Positions 51,241 to 62,975 are shown, numbered from the stretch's first letter. The stretch: DNA of 64,000 nucleotides from Marinobacter sp. MDS2 (GCF_030718085.1 NZ_JAVAJF010000001.1:1798001-1862000), one strand, 5' to 3'. Program-made: numbers and translations. The notes: a model not told the origin generated them from the letters alone.

Positions 51241-52080
51241 TTACGAATTCAGATACTTCGCGTGGAAGCGAAGGTGTTCTTCAATGAAACTGGCAATGAA
51301 GTAATAGCTGTGGTCGTACCCTTCATGCCGGTTCAGTTCCAGCGGATAGCCACTTTGTTTGGCCGCGGCTTCCAGCATTTCCGGCTTCAACTGCTCGGCC
51401 AGGAAGTTATCCGCTTCGCCCTGATCCACCAACGCCGGCACAAATGTGCTTGCCTTTTGCATCAGCAAGCTGGCGTCGTACTCGGCCCAGCTGGCGGTGT
51501 CTTTACCCAGGTAAGCGCCAAAGGCCTTCTTACCCCAAGGGCAATTGATCGGGTTACTGATCGGGCTAAACGCCGAGACGGACTGGAAACGCTCAGGGTT
51601 TCGCAGCGCCAACACCAGTGCACCATGCCCGCCCATGGAATGACCCGAGATGGAACGCTGATCACTCACCGGGAACATGTCTTCAATCAGTGCCGGTAAT
51701 TCGTTGAGCACGTAATCGTACATGCGGTAATGCTTGTTCCAGGGTGCCTCGGTGGCGTTCACGTAGAACCCGGCGCCCTTACCCAGATCGTAGCCTTCGT
51801 CATCGGCCACATCGTCACCGCGCGGGCTGGTGTCCGGGGCAATGATGGCCAAGCCCAGCTCGGCCGCCATGCGATGCGCGCCGGCTTTCTGCATGAAGTT
51901 TTCATCGGTGCAGGTCAGGCCGGACAACCAGTACAACGCGGGTACCTTTTTGCCATTGGAGGCCTGCGGCGGCAGATAGATAGCAAACCGCATCGAACAG
52001 TTCAGGGTCTTGGAGTAATGACTGTACTGCTTGTGCCAACCACCAAAACTTTTATTACTGCTCAAATTTTCAATAGTCAT
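51241..52080 (-). CDS. fghA: S-formylglutathione hydrolase
   Basis: 279 residues, an alpha/beta hydrolase of the esterase D family. The nucleophile elbow GHSMGGHGAL holds the Ser, with PALYWLSGLTCTDENF upstream and EGYDHSYYFIASFIEEH carrying the catalytic His near the C-terminus. It releases formate from S-formylglutathione. Encoded directly after the dehydrogenase gene, which completes the pathway. Confidence 0.95.
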   Translation of the reverse strand: MTIENLSSNKSFGGWHKQYSHYSKTLNCSMRFAIYLPPQASNGKKVPALYWLSGLTCTDENFMQKAGAHRMAAELGLAIIAPDTSPRGDDVADDEGYDLGKGAGFYVNATEAPWNKHYRMYDYVLNELPALIEDMFPVSDQRSISGHSMGGHGALVLALRNPERFQSVSAFSPISNPINCPWGKKAFGAYLGKDTASWAEYDASLLMQKASTFVPALVDQGEADNFLAEQLKPEMLEAAAKQSGYPLELNRHEGYDHSYYFIASFIEEHLRFHAKYLNS

Positions 52081-52134
52081 TGCAACCTCTCAATAAAACG
52101 GTCGCCGGTGTTATCCACAGGCGACCTGAATTCA

Positions 52135-53328
<1,194 letters not shown>

Positions 53329-53333
53329 TTATT

Positions 53334-53351
53334 ATTATCACGATAGATAAT
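53334..53351. promoter_or_regulatory. Dyad between adhC and the LysR gene, candidate LysR site
   Basis: ATTATC-N6-GATAAT forms an 18-bp dyad in the 196-bp divergent gap, and TTATC lies at the centre of each arm. LysR regulators bind such inverted repeats; the assignment is by position only. Confidence 0.5.
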
Positions 53352-53458
53352 CCACCATTCAGGCAAATCACCTTTACTGCACAGTAACAATCAGCACATA
53401 CTTTGCCTGCTGTATCTTGTATCTAAGCTTAGCCAACTCGTAACGCAAGGAACTGAAG

Positions 53459-54328
53459 ATGTTTATCTGGGAAGGGGTCAGTGAATTCGTTGCGGTCGCG
53501 GAAGCGGAAAGCTTTACCGCTGCCGCAAAACGATTGGGCATTTCAACCGCGCAGGTGAGCCGGCAGGTCAGCGCACTGGAATCCCGGCTTTCGACCAAAC
53601 TGCTTTATCGCACCACCCGCAAGGTTTCGGTAACGGAAGCGGGCCAAACCTATTACCAGTATTGCCGCCAGGTACTCGATGGTCTGGAAGAAGCCGAACG
53701 GGCCATGACCAACCTGCAACTTATCCCCAAGGGGAAGTTACGGCTAACAGCGCCGGTGACCTACGGCGAAAAGGTGATTGCACCCTTGGTAAACGATTTC
53801 GTAGTGCGTTACCCCGAACTGGAGGTGCAACTGAATCTGACAAACCAGAAGCTGGACCTGGTGGGCGGCGGCTACGATCTGGCGATTCGGCTGGGCAAAC
53901 TGGAAGATTCGACCATGATGGCCAAGCGGTTGTCGTCGCGAACCTTGTACGTGTGCGCTTCGCCGGATTACTTATCCACCTACGGTGTGCCGCATTCGCT
54001 TTCGGAACTGGAACGGCACAATTGTTTGCAAGGCAACCTGGATTACTGGCGATTTCAGGATCGGGGCAAGCCCCACAACGTTCGCGTCAAAGGCACTATG
54101 AAGTGCGACAGCGGTTGGGCGTTGCTGGATGCCGCCCTGAAAGGTATCGGGATCGTGCAACTCCCCGACTATTACGTTCAGCCATCACTGGCCTGTGGAA
54201 AACTCATCAGTTTGCTGGAACATTATCAAGAAGCCGACGACGGCATCTGGGCGATTTATCCACACAACCGACACTTATCCCCAAAAGTCCGCATGCTGCT
54301 GGATTTCCTGGACGAATCGTTAAGCTAA
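53459..54328 (+). CDS. LysR-family transcriptional regulator
   Basis: 289 residues. The helix-turn-helix lies at about residues 17-40 (AVAEAESFTAAAKRLGISTAQVSRQVSALE), and the effector domain begins near GKLRLTAPVTYGEKVIAP and ends with LLDFLDESLS. It is divergent from adhC-fghA with a dyad between them, so it may control formaldehyde detoxification. AAGGAA precedes the ATG. The effector is unknown. Confidence 0.93.
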   Translation: MFIWEGVSEFVAVAEAESFTAAAKRLGISTAQVSRQVSALESRLSTKLLYRTTRKVSVTEAGQTYYQYCRQVLDGLEEAERAMTNLQLIPKGKLRLTAPVTYGEKVIAPLVNDFVVRYPELEVQLNLTNQKLDLVGGGYDLAIRLGKLEDSTMMAKRLSSRTLYVCASPDYLSTYGVPHSLSELERHNCLQGNLDYWRFQDRGKPHNVRVKGTMKCDSGWALLDAALKGIGIVQLPDYYVQPSLACGKLISLLEHYQEADDGIWAIYPHNRHLSPKVRMLLDFLDESLS

Positions 54329-54333
54329 AACCT

Positions 54334-54355
54334 AGTGAGGCGCGCTCGCCTCACT
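54334..54355. terminator. Convergent hairpin between the LysR gene and mnmE
   Basis: AGTGAGGCG-CGCT-CGCCTCACT is a perfect 9-bp stem. The mnmE stop codon lies inside it. On the minus strand the hairpin is followed by AGGTTTTAG, a weak U-tract. It could stop both genes. Confidence 0.55.
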
Positions 54356-55721
54356 TGCCGATGCAGAACGAGCTGAAGATCTTGCCCAGTAGCTCATCCG
54401 GGGTCAGGTGCCCGGTGATTTCGCCGAGCGAATCCTGAGCCGCTTTCAGATCTTCCGCCAACAACTCTCCGGCCCCGTAGCCTTGCAGCTGGGATTGCCC
54501 TTGGATCAGTGAGTCCCGGGCACGTTCCAATGCGTCCAGGTGCCGGCGCCGTGCCAAAAATCCGCCTTCAGTGGTGCTGGCAAAACCAATACAGGCTTTC
54601 AGATGATCACGAAGGATATCCAGGCCTTCGGCTTCTTTGGCTGCCAGCCGCACAACCGGCGCAACTTGCCCGGATTCGTCACGGATACCCACTTGTTCAC
54701 CCGACAAATCCACTTTGTTTCGGATCACCGTGACCGGAGCATTCTTGGGTAGCTGGTCGATAAAATCCGGCCAGATTTCGTGGGGTTCGGTTTTATCCGT
54801 GGTGGTGGCATCGACCATCAGCAGAATACGGTCGGCCTGACGGATTTCATCCCAGGCCCGCGCAATACCAATCTGCTCGACTTCGTCCGGGCTGTCGCGA
54901 AGCCCGGCGGTGTCAATGATGTGCAGCGGCATGCCATCAATGTGGATATGTTCCCTGAGAACATCCCGGGTGGTACCTTCGATGGCGGTCACAATGGCCG
55001 CTTCACGCCCAGCCAAGGCATTGAGCAAACTGGATTTTCCGGCGTTCGGCCTACCGGCGATTACCACTTTCATACCGTCGCGCAGAATGGTGCCTTGCTG
55101 GGCTTCCGAAAGAATCTTTTCCACACGCTGTAACAGCCCGTCCAGATCGCTGGCGACTTTGCCATCGGCCAGAAAATCGATTTCTTCTTCCGGAAAATCG
55201 ATGGCCGCTTCCACGTAGATGCGCAGATGGGTGACCGCATCAACCAGGTCATCAATCTGCCGGGAAAACACGCCCTGCATAGAACGCACGGCGCAGCGGG
55301 CGGCCTGTTCGGAGCTGCTTTCAATCAGGTCGGCTATGGCTTCGGCCTGAGCCAAGTCGAGCTTGTCGTTCAAAAACGCCCGTTCGGAGAACTCACCGGG
55401 GCGAGCCAGTCGTGCGCCCAGATTGCAGACTTCGCGCAGCAACAGATCAAGGATCACCGTACCGCCGTGACCTTGCAGTTCGAACACATCTTCGCCGGTA
55501 AACGAGTGCGGATTCGGGAAGTACAGGCCGATTCCCTCGTCGATCAGTTCACCCTGAGTATCCAGAAACGGACCAAAGTGCGCGTACCGAGGTTTAGGGT
55601 CAAAGCCCAACATAGCACGGGCAATGGCTGATGCTTTCGGGCCGGAAACCCGGACAATCCCTACCCCGGCCTGTCCCGGCGCGGTAGCAATCGCGGCGAT
55701 GGTGTCGGTAGCTGGCTGCAT
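54351..55721 (-). CDS. mnmE: tRNA modification GTPase MnmE
   Basis: 456 residues. N-terminal folate-binding domain ([21 protein letters not shown]); G domain with [16 protein letters not shown] (about residue 224), G2/G3 EGTTRDV and [18 protein letters not shown]4-like RNKVDLS; C-terminal FCIGK with the conserved Cys. ATG 55721 follows AGGAAAG. It works with MnmG on tRNA U34. Confidence 0.97.
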   Translation of the reverse strand: MQPATDTIAAIATAPGQAGVGIVRVSGPKASAIARAMLGFDPKPRYAHFGPFLDTQGELIDEGIGLYFPNPHSFTGEDVFELQGHGGTVILDLLLREVCNLGARLARPGEFSERAFLNDKLDLAQAEAIADLIESSSEQAARCAVRSMQGVFSRQIDDLVDAVTHLRIYVEAAIDFPEEEIDFLADGKVASDLDGLLQRVEKILSEAQQGTILRDGMKVVIAGRPNAGKSSLLNALAGREAAIVTAIEGTTRDVLREHIHIDGMPLHIIDTAGLRDSPDEVEQIGIARAWDEIRQADRILLMVDATTTDKTEPHEIWPDFIDQLPKNAPVTVIRNKVDLSGEQVGIRDESGQVAPVVRLAAKEAEGLDILRDHLKACIGFASTTEGGFLARRRHLDALERARDSLIQGQSQLQGYGAGELLAEDLKAAQDSLGEITGHLTPDELLGKIFSSFCIGK

Positions 55722-55746
55722 AATTTCTTTCCTGACTAGAACTGAC

Positions 55747-55769
55747 AAAGGCTCCACAAGGGAGCCTTT
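55747..55769 (-). terminator. Hairpin between yidC and mnmE
   Basis: AAAGGCTCC (55747-55755), loop ACAAG, GGAGCCTTT (55761-55769) forms a 9-bp stem. Only a short T-run follows on the minus strand, so attenuation is more likely than full stop. Confidence 0.5.
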
Positions 55770-55792
55770 ATCGGGTCAGAAATACTAACGGA

Positions 55793-57496
55793 TCAGTATT
55801 TCTTGCCTGCGGTTTCCGCTTCAATCTTGCGGGTAATGTACCACTGCTGCGAGATTGAAAGAATGTTGTTCACCAGCCAGTACAGAACCAGACCCGCCGG
55901 GAACCAGAGGAAGAACACAGTAAAGATCAGCGGCATCAGCTTCATGATCTTGGCCTGCATCGGATCAGGCGGTGTCGGGTTCAGGCTCATCTGGATGAAC
56001 ATGCTGGCACCCATCAAGATCGGCAGGATGAAGTACGGGTCCATCTGGGACAAATCCTGAATCCACAGCATGAACGGTGCATGACGCAACTGAACACTCT
56101 CGAACAGTACCCAGTACAGCGAAATGAATACCGGCATTTGTACCAGAATGGGCAAGCAACCACCCAACGGATTGATTTTTTCCCGCTTGTACAGTGCCAT
56201 CATTTCCTGAGACATGCGCTGGCGGTCGTCGCCATATAGTTCTTTCAAACGGGTCAGTTGCGGAGCGACAGCACGCATTTTCGCCATTGAGCGGTAGCTG
56301 GTGGCAGAGAGGTGGAAAAACACCGCTTTAACCAGCACCGTTAGCAGGATAATGGCGACACCCCAGTTACCCACAAGGCCGTAGAACCATTCCAGAATGA
56401 TGAACAGTGGTAAGGAGATAAAGAACAACCAACCGAAATCAACGGTGCGGTCCAGATTCGGGGCCAGGGCCTCCAGGCGATCGATGATCTTCGGACCCAC
56501 GTAGGCAGTTGCGCCCACTTCGGTGGTTTCACCCGCAGCTACGGTGGTTGCCGGGTAAACAAAACCCATTACGTGCAAAGGACCGCGTCTTGTCGTCTGG
56601 AACTGGGCCGGTGTTTCAGAATCCGGTACCCACGCAGTAATGAAATAGTGCTGCAGGAACGCCAACCAGCCGTTGGTTACCGATTCGTTGATGCGTGATT
56701 CTTTGAGGTCGTCGAAGTCGTATTTTTCATAGGGATCTTCTGGTGTGCTCATCACCATACCCAGATAGGCCTTGATACCCATGCTGGCTTGGGAAGTAGG
56801 GTCAGGTGCCTGATCCCGAACAATCTTACCGGTGAAATTACCTTGCCAGGCGCTGTCTGACTGGTTGTCGATCAGGTAACGAACGCCGATTTCGTAGCTA
56901 TCGCGCTTGAACTCGTAGCGTTTGGTGATTTTGACGCCGGCATCGGTGGTGAAAATCAGATCCAGATTCAGCTCATCGCGGCCTTCTTCGAGCACAAATT
57001 CACTTGCTGCCGCTTCGAAGACGGGCGGCTTTGCAGCACTTCGGCCGTCAGGGCCGTCCCGTCCGATCAAACCACTTTCAAGAAAATAGGTACGGTTTGC
57101 CGTATTGGACAGCAGTTTTAACGGTTGTTCACTGTTCAGTGATTCATCGTAATCGAGCAGAGAGCTTTCAACGATGTTGCCACCGATACGATCCACTTTC
57201 AGGTTATACACATCGGTTTGAACGGAAATGTAGCGATTGCTTACATTTTCATCGGTTGCGGTGGCTTCGGATGCAACGCCGCCCGTTTCCGGAGTGGAAA
57301 ACTCTTCAGCACCGGTACTGGAAGATCCATTCTCAGGCAACACCATACTGTCAGCAGTCTGGTTACCGTTGGAAAGTGTTTCAGCCTGAACCACCTGTTC
57401 GGTTTGCGGCTGATGGTAATCTTCGTTCCAGGCTAGCACCATCAGATAACTGACAATCGCGAGTCCGGCAAACAAAACGATGCGTTGAATATCCAT
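55793..57496 (-). CDS. yidC: Membrane protein insertase YidC
   Basis: 567 residues: N-terminal signal-anchor (RIVLFAGLAIVSYLMVLAW), an extended periplasmic beta-sandwich, then five membrane helices with the conserved region YGLVGNWGVAIILLTVLVKAVFFHLS, RMSQEMMALYKREKINPLGGCLPILVQMPVFISLYWVL, and a C-terminal LVNNILSISQQWYITRKIE. It inserts membrane proteins alone or with SecYEG. Confidence 0.97.
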   Translation of the reverse strand: MDIQRIVLFAGLAIVSYLMVLAWNEDYHQPQTEQVVQAETLSNGNQTADSMVLPENGSSSTGAEEFSTPETGGVASEATATDENVSNRYISVQTDVYNLKVDRIGGNIVESSLLDYDESLNSEQPLKLLSNTANRTYFLESGLIGRDGPDGRSAAKPPVFEAAASEFVLEEGRDELNLDLIFTTDAGVKITKRYEFKRDSYEIGVRYLIDNQSDSAWQGNFTGKIVRDQAPDPTSQASMGIKAYLGMVMSTPEDPYEKYDFDDLKESRINESVTNGWLAFLQHYFITAWVPDSETPAQFQTTRRGPLHVMGFVYPATTVAAGETTEVGATAYVGPKIIDRLEALAPNLDRTVDFGWLFFISLPLFIILEWFYGLVGNWGVAIILLTVLVKAVFFHLSATSYRSMAKMRAVAPQLTRLKELYGDDRQRMSQEMMALYKREKINPLGGCLPILVQMPVFISLYWVLFESVQLRHAPFMLWIQDLSQMDPYFILPILMGASMFIQMSLNPTPPDPMQAKIMKLMPLIFTVFFLWFPAGLVLYWLVNNILSISQQWYITRKIEAETAGKKY

Positions 57497-57500
57497 AAAC

Positions 57501-57794
57501 TTAGTGTCTGGTCTGAGTAGTGGATTGGAGCGGTTCAGTTGGGCTAGCTGTCATTTCAGGATGTGTATTCCTGCTTGATTCAGTGCCTGGCACCGGATCA
57601 TACCCGGCATCCCCCCATGGATGACACCTCAACAAACGTGCACCAGCCAAGTAGCTGCCTTTAAGTGCTCCGTGATGTTGAATAGCCTCGACGGCGTATT
57701 GTGAACAGGTAGGAGTGTGTCGGCAATGGCCAGCCATCATGGGACTGATAGCGTATTGGTAGAATCGTATCGGTAACAGCAGAAGTTGGCGCAT
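57501..57794 (-). CDS. yidD: Membrane protein insertion efficiency factor YidD
   Basis: 97 residues with the YidD signatures [42 protein letters not shown] and [12 protein letters not shown]. It overlaps rnpA by one base and precedes yidC, the standard order. Confidence 0.95.
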   Translation of the reverse strand: MRQLLLLPIRFYQYAISPMMAGHCRHTPTCSQYAVEAIQHHGALKGSYLAGARLLRCHPWGDAGYDPVPGTESSRNTHPEMTASPTEPLQSTTQTRH

Positions 57795-58192
57795 TACTCG
57801 TTGCCTTGAGCGTTAGCATCCGGCTGGGTACTGGCAACTTGGTGATATTTTTTCTTCACCCTGCGCCAAATGTCGTTCAGAGCGGAACGAACATCGGGGT
57901 TTTCCAGCTTATTCAGCCCTTGCCTGCCTAGAACGATAATATCGAGGCTGGGTAAGTCCTGCTGCAGTCTGAATGTTTCCCGAACCTGGCGTTTTATCCG
58001 GTTTCTTTGAACCGCATGACGCAGGTTTTTCTTAGAGAAAATCAGACCGACCCTGGCATGACCGAGATTATTCGGGGCAGCCAGGATCAGAAAATTCCTG
58101 TGCGGAACCTTCAGCTGCACGTCATCAAAGACTTTGCCGTAATCTGCAGGCTTCAACAGCCGAACGGATTTTGGAAACGTCAAAGCCTTCAT
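57794..58192 (-). CDS. rnpA: Ribonuclease P protein component
   Basis: 132 residues. The basic core contains [30 protein letters not shown], the RNase P signature. It assists the catalytic RNA in maturing tRNA 5' ends. It overlaps yidD by one base. Confidence 0.95.
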   Translation of the reverse strand: MKALTFPKSVRLLKPADYGKVFDDVQLKVPHRNFLILAAPNNLGHARVGLIFSKKNLRHAVQRNRIKRQVRETFRLQQDLPSLDIIVLGRQGLNKLENPDVRSALNDIWRRVKKKYHQVASTQPDANAQGNE

Positions 58193-58207
58193 GAGGCAGA
58201 AATCAGC

Positions 58208-58342
58208 TTACGCAGACAGACGTGCGCGGCCTTTGGCACGACGACGGGAGATCACCTTACGGCCGTTAGCAGTCGCCATACGGGCACGGAAGCCGTGAAC
58301 ACGCTTGCGCTTCAGGACGCTCGGTTGGAATGTTCTTTTCAT
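58208..58342 (-). CDS. rpmH: 50S ribosomal protein L34
   Basis: 44 residues, [30 protein letters not shown] and on to [12 protein letters not shown], which is the full L34 sequence. It lies 15 bases upstream of rnpA. Confidence 0.97.
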   Translation of the reverse strand: MKRTFQPSVLKRKRVHGFRARMATANGRKVISRRRAKGRARLSA

Positions 58343-58985
58343 GATGATGTTCTCACAAATCGTAAATTGAAATTTGTAACTGGCTGCAAAATAGACAGCT
58401 GAAACAGGAGCGGCATTCTAGTCAAATCTGAGGGGAAGATCAATCGAAGACTGTCGTGCTGATCAAGTTTTCTGTGTGGGTAGATACCGCAACGATGAAT
58501 AATAAATGTATTAGGTTCTTTTAAATTTCTTTTAAAGATTAATTATTACTGTTATTACGCACCCTGTTTTCTGTGGAAAAGCCAAAAAAATCCTTTAATG
58601 ATAGTTTGTTATCGCAATGATAAGGGTTGTGACATCTGTGCCTAAGCCCTGTGTGTAAGATCAAGACGGATTGTGAACAAGTGTCGTTTTGGATTTCGGA
58701 CCGAGTTATGCCTCGATCGGTGCAGAGCTTTCACACAGGGCTCTACCCCGGCTGTGCACAAGGTTCTGTGTATAACTATTTTTTAAGTCATTTCTGTACA
58801 CAAGCTTGTAGATATGTCTGTAAGAGCTTGAAAGCATAGTTTAATTGTTTCCACAGGGTGTTCATTACCTAGATGAGCGCTCTTTTACTGAAGGGCCGGG
58901 CGGGGTAGAATTCGTGGTCATCTTGAATAGCGGGCGTGAGTTTTCCCCGTTGAGAGCATAGTCGGGTAGTTGGGAGCAGGCGGTC
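58343..58985. other. Candidate oriC between rpmH and dnaA
   Basis: A 643-bp gap with no gene. An A/T-rich tract at about 58497-58557 is a plausible unwinding element. DnaA-box-like 9-mers with one or two mismatches to TGTGGATAA lie at 58572 (TGTGGAAAA), 58672 (TGTGAACAA), 58753 (TGTGCACAA), 58767 (TGTGTATAA) and 58795 (TGTACACAA), all in the same orientation. Gene orientation flips at this point, as at the origin in Pseudomonas. Confidence 0.8.
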
Positions 58986-60458
58986 TTGCCTAATAGTATG
59001 TGGCATCAATGTCTTGAAGTACTTCGGGATGAATTTCCCGCACAACAGTTTAATACCTGGTTACGACCTCTCCAGTCCGATCACCGTGACGGGTTGTTGA
59101 TGCTGTTTGCTCCAAACCGTTTTGTGATGGATTGGGTCAACGAGAAATACCTCCGGCGTATAGAAGAAGTATTGAAAGATCTGAACGGGGGACAGGCGCC
59201 CCGGGTTCAGATGAAAGTGGGCTCGGCGCCCAAGCCGGACGATACGGTGGCTCGATCGGTTCCTGAAGTGGACGAAACGGGGCAAGCCGTCACCGAAGAA
59301 GAAAAGAGTGTTGCGGCCACGGCGGTTCAACGCACCGCCGAACCCAGTGAACCTGTGAATGCTCCTGCGCCGGCGCCTGCTCCGTCGTCATCGGCTAACC
59401 AACGCCGATCGGTGCAGGTAGAAGGTGATATCAAACACCAGAGCTTCCTCAATGAAACGTTTACCTTTGATACTTTTGTTGAAGGTAAATCGAACCAGTT
59501 AGCCCGTGCCGCATCCATGCAGGTTGCCGAAAATCCGGGGGGCGCATACAACCCGCTGTTTCTTTACGGTGGCGTTGGTTTGGGTAAAACCCACCTTATG
59601 CATGCCATCGGCAATGAAATTGTGCGCCGTAATCCGAAAGCCAAGGTCGCCTATCTGCGTTCGGAACGGTTTGTGGCGGATATGGTCAAGGCGCTGCAGT
59701 TGAACGCCATTAACGAATTCAAGCGTTATTACCGTTCTGTGGATGCGTTGTTGATTGACGATATTCAGTTTTTCGCCCGCAAAGAGCGTTCGCAAGAAGA
59801 GTTTTTCCACACCTTTAACGCGTTGCTGGAAGGCGGGCAACAGGTGATCGTCACCTGTGACCGTTTCCCGAAAGAAATTGTGGATATGGAAGAGCGCCTG
59901 AAATCCCGATTCGGTTGGGGATTGACGGTCATGGTCGAGCCGCCCGAGTTGGAAACCCGGGTAGCGATTCTGATGAAAAAGGCCGATCAGGCGAACGTAA
60001 AACTGAGTAGCGAAGCCGCCTTTTTTATTGCACAGAAAATACGTTCAAACGTCCGAGAGCTAGAAGGTGCGCTTCGTTTGGTGATAGCGAATGCTCACTT
60101 CACGGGTTCCGAGATCACTCCGCCGTTTATCAGGGAGAGTTTGAAAGATCTGCTTGCTCTGCACGAAAAGCAGGTCAGCATGGATAACATCCAAAGAACG
60201 GTTGCCGAGTATTACAAGATTAAAGTGTCTGATCTGTTGTCCAAGCGGCGTACCCGAACAGTCACCCGTCCGCGGCAAGTGGCGATGTTGCTCTCTAAAG
60301 AATTGACCAACCATAGCTTGCCCGAAATCGGGGATGCCTTCGGGGGGCGCGACCACACAACCGTTCTGCACGCGTGCAAGAAAATCCGAGAACTGCAGGA
60401 AACCGACCCGGGCATCCGGGAGGACTACCAAAACTTTATGAGATTACTGACCACCTGA
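58986..60458 (+). CDS. dnaA: Chromosomal replication initiator DnaA
   Basis: 490 residues. Domain I begins [26 protein letters not shown]; a long Pro/Ala/Ser linker covers about residues 85-140; the AAA+ domain has Walker [16 protein letters not shown] near residue 197, LLIDDIQFF and the KSRFGWGL sensor; domain IV carries [15 protein letters not shown] for box binding. The start is likely the TTG 58986 with GGGAG upstream, giving MPNSMWHQ; ATG 58998 is the alternative. Confidence 0.97.
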   Translation: MPNSMWHQCLEVLRDEFPAQQFNTWLRPLQSDHRDGLLMLFAPNRFVMDWVNEKYLRRIEEVLKDLNGGQAPRVQMKVGSAPKPDDTVARSVPEVDETGQAVTEEEKSVAATAVQRTAEPSEPVNAPAPAPAPSSSANQRRSVQVEGDIKHQSFLNETFTFDTFVEGKSNQLARAASMQVAENPGGAYNPLFLYGGVGLGKTHLMHAIGNEIVRRNPKAKVAYLRSERFVADMVKALQLNAINEFKRYYRSVDALLIDDIQFFARKERSQEEFFHTFNALLEGGQQVIVTCDRFPKEIVDMEERLKSRFGWGLTVMVEPPELETRVAILMKKADQANVKLSSEAAFFIAQKIRSNVRELEGALRLVIANAHFTGSEITPPFIRESLKDLLALHEKQVSMDNIQRTVAEYYKIKVSDLLSKRRTRTVTRPRQVAMLLSKELTNHSLPEIGDAFGGRDHTTVLHACKKIRELQETDPGIREDYQNFMRLLTT

Positions 60459-60512
60459 TGCGAAGGGTGGCAAGTTAATAACATTCACTTCCGATAACTG
60501 AAGCCGAGTGCC

Positions 60513-61616
60513 ATGAAACTGACAATCAGCCGTGAATCCCTGCTTACTCCGCTGCAAAGCATTGCTGGCGTTGTGGAAAAGAAACAAACCATGCCGGTTC
60601 TGTCGAACGTGTTGTTGGAAGCCGAAGACAACACTTTGACCCTCACTGGTACTAACATGGAAGTAGAGCTGGTTGGCCGGGTGACACCGGTGCACGTGGA
60701 CCAACCGGGCAGAATTACGGTTCCGGCACGCAAGCTGGCCGATATTTGCCGGGCTTTGGGGGATGAAGCGCCGATCGATCTGGCTCAGGAAGGCGACCGG
60801 CTGCACGTGCGCGCCGGCAACTCGCATTTTACCCTGTCGACCCTGCCGGCTGAGCATTTTCCGAACGTTGAAGACGAGCCGGAAAGCTTCCGTCTGGAAC
60901 TGCCCCAGAAAGAACTTGGCCGCATGCTGGATGCCACAGCCTTCGCAATGGCGCAGCAAGATGTTCGGTACTACCTGAACGGACTTTTGCTGGAAGTGGA
61001 TGCTGGTCACGTTCGTACCGTTGCGACCGACGGTCACCGGTTGGCGTTGGCACACTTTGATATGGCGACCGGCTGTCCGGAATCGCGTCAGGTGATTGTG
61101 CCGCGCAAAGGTATCTTGGAACTGGCTCGTTTGCTGGACGATGACGAGTCGCCGGTTACTCTGGTGATTGGAGACAACCATTTGCGGGCAACCGTGGGCT
61201 CTTACACCTTCACCTCGAAATTGATTGAAGGCAAATTCCCGGACTACAACCGCGTTATTCCGCGTGGCGGCGACAAGGTTGTCATGGCTGACCGTGCCAC
61301 CCTGAAAAACACGCTGCAGCGTGCAGGCATTCTTTCTCATGAAAACATTCGTGGCGTGCGTTTGAATCTCAAACCCGGGCAACTTGAAGTGTTCGCCAAC
61401 AACCCTGATCAGGAACAGGCCGAAGATGCACTGCCTGTGGACTATCAGGGCGAATCCCTTCAGATCGGTTTTAATGTAGGCTACCTGATCGATGTGATGA
61501 ATGCGCTCAGCGATGCTCAGGTGAAGGTAACCTTATCCAACCCGAACAGCAGCGCATTGATCGAAGCCGAAAATGATAACGGCTGTATGTACGTTGTCAT
61601 GCCGATGCGTTTGTAA
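60513..61616 (+). CDS. dnaN: DNA polymerase III beta sliding clamp
   Basis: 367 residues: MKLTISRESLLTPLQSIAGVVEKKQTMPVLSNVLLEAEDNTL at the start, ATDGHRLALA mid-protein and the C-terminal CMYVVMPMRL. The clamp tethers polymerase III and many repair enzymes to DNA. Standard position after dnaA. Immediately followed by an ABC1-kinase-like gene and not by recF. Confidence 0.98.
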   Translation: MKLTISRESLLTPLQSIAGVVEKKQTMPVLSNVLLEAEDNTLTLTGTNMEVELVGRVTPVHVDQPGRITVPARKLADICRALGDEAPIDLAQEGDRLHVRAGNSHFTLSTLPAEHFPNVEDEPESFRLELPQKELGRMLDATAFAMAQQDVRYYLNGLLLEVDAGHVRTVATDGHRLALAHFDMATGCPESRQVIVPRKGILELARLLDDDESPVTLVIGDNHLRATVGSYTFTSKLIEGKFPDYNRVIPRGGDKVVMADRATLKNTLQRAGILSHENIRGVRLNLKPGQLEVFANNPDQEQAEDALPVDYQGESLQIGFNVGYLIDVMNALSDAQVKVTLSNPNSSALIEAENDNGCMYVVMPMRL

Positions 61617-61634
61617 TTATTGCGGGAGATGTTG

Positions 61635-62906
61635 ATGGGACCTGTAGTGAATGGAATCAAGGGTGCGTTCAGGATTGGCCAAACCTTGAGCGTTCTTGGC
61701 CGTACCGGGTTGAACTGGGTTCGGGGTGATCGCCCCCCTACTCCGAAGCTGTTGCGTCAGACCTTTGAAAATCTGGGTTCGACCTACATCAAGCTCGGGC
61801 AGTTCATTGCCAGTTCCCCGACTTTCTTCCCGAAAGAGTATGTTGAAGAGTTTCAGTTCTGCCTCGACAGTACTCCGAATCTGCCGTTCAGTGTGATCAA
61901 AAAGATCATCCGGGACGAGCTGGGTCGGCCGATCAATGAGGTGTACTCGGAGATTGATCCGGTGGCTTTGGCCTCGGCGTCCATTGCCCAGGTACACGCT
62001 GCCAAGCTGATCACCGGTGAAGATGTGGTGATCAAGGTGCAGAAACCGGGTGTGGAAAACATTCTGCTGACCGATCTGAATTTCCTGTACCTGTCCGCCC
62101 GTATTCTGGAAACTCTGGCGCCCAAGTTGTCCTGGACTTCTCTGTCCGGGATCGTGGATGAAATCCAGAAAACCATGATGGAAGAATGTGATTTCATCAA
62201 GGAAGCCAACAACTTGAAAGTATTCCGGGAATTCCTGGAAAGCACCGGCAACGAAGACGCCACAGTACCCCGTGTGTACGAGCACGGCAGCAGTCGCCGG
62301 ATTCTGACGATGGAACGTTTTTACGGTGTACCGTTAACGGATCTGGAGAGCATTCGTGGTTATGCCAAAGATCCGGAACGCACCCTGATCACGGCCATGA
62401 ACACCTGGTTCTCGAGCTTGACCCAGTGTGAGTTTTTCCACGCGGACGTACACGCAGGAAACCTGATGGTGTTGAAAGACGGCCGGGTTGGGTTTATTGA
62501 TTTCGGTATTGTTGGCCGAATCAAACCAGACACTTGGCAAGCGGTGAGCGATTTTATTTCCGCGATTATGGTGGGTAACTTCGAAGGCATGGCCGATGCC
62601 ATGATTCGGATTGGTATTACCCATCGGGAAGTACAGGTTCAGGATCTGGCCGCGGACCTTCAGCGTTTGTACAAGCAGATGGACCGTATGGTGCCGGATG
62701 AAAGCGCTTATCTGATGGACCAGGCCGAAGACGACGTAAACCACATATTGATGGATATGGTCAAAGTCGGCGAAAATCATGGCTTGCACTTCCCTCGGGA
62801 GTTCGCGCTGTTGCTGAAGCAGTTCCTCTATTTCGACCGCTATGTTCACATCATGGCACCGGAAATGGATGTGTTTATGGATGATCGGCTAACCATGCTG
62901 CATTAA
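61635..62906 (+). CDS. ABC1/UbiB-family atypical kinase-like protein
   Basis: 423 residues. Family motifs: YIKLGQFIASSPTFFP (KxGQ), ASASIAQVHAAKL (Ala-rich loop in place of a P-loop), EDVVIKVQKPG, MMEECDFIKEANN (ExD), FFHADVHAGNLMV and VGFIDFGIVGR. UbiB relatives act in coenzyme Q biosynthesis or lipid biology, but this one is a paralog and its role is unknown. ATG 61635 follows GGGAG at six bases. It sits between dnaN and recF, an unusual place, with only a short gap to dnaN and a terminator after it. Confidence 0.92.
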   Translation: MGPVVNGIKGAFRIGQTLSVLGRTGLNWVRGDRPPTPKLLRQTFENLGSTYIKLGQFIASSPTFFPKEYVEEFQFCLDSTPNLPFSVIKKIIRDELGRPINEVYSEIDPVALASASIAQVHAAKLITGEDVVIKVQKPGVENILLTDLNFLYLSARILETLAPKLSWTSLSGIVDEIQKTMMEECDFIKEANNLKVFREFLESTGNEDATVPRVYEHGSSRRILTMERFYGVPLTDLESIRGYAKDPERTLITAMNTWFSSLTQCEFFHADVHAGNLMVLKDGRVGFIDFGIVGRIKPDTWQAVSDFISAIMVGNFEGMADAMIRIGITHREVQVQDLAADLQRLYKQMDRMVPDESAYLMDQAEDDVNHILMDMVKVGENHGLHFPREFALLLKQFLYFDRYVHIMAPEMDVFMDDRLTMLH

Positions 62907-62936
62907 CGAGCGAAGAAGCATAGCTTCTTGTACACT

Positions 62937-62975
62937 AAGGCAATGCTGGTGATCAGCATTGCCTTTTGTTTTTTT
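62937..62975 (+). terminator. Rho-independent terminator after the ABC1-like gene
   Basis: The perfect 12-bp stem AAGGCAATGCTG/CAGCATTGCCTT (62937-62948 with 62954-62965) is followed by TTGTTTTTTT. A second hairpin (AAGAAGC/GCTTCTT) lies at 62913-62929. The terminator isolates recF from the dnaA-dnaN unit. Confidence 0.93.

Noticed and set aside
58998..60458. ATG 58998 as the dnaA start
   Set aside because: In homologs the residue before the Trp aligns inside the protein, and GGGAG is placed for the TTG at 58986; kept only as an alternative.
60688..60703. GCACGTGG-centred sequence in dnaN as parS
   Set aside because: About four of sixteen positions disagree, including a central-arm base, and it lies in constrained coding sequence.
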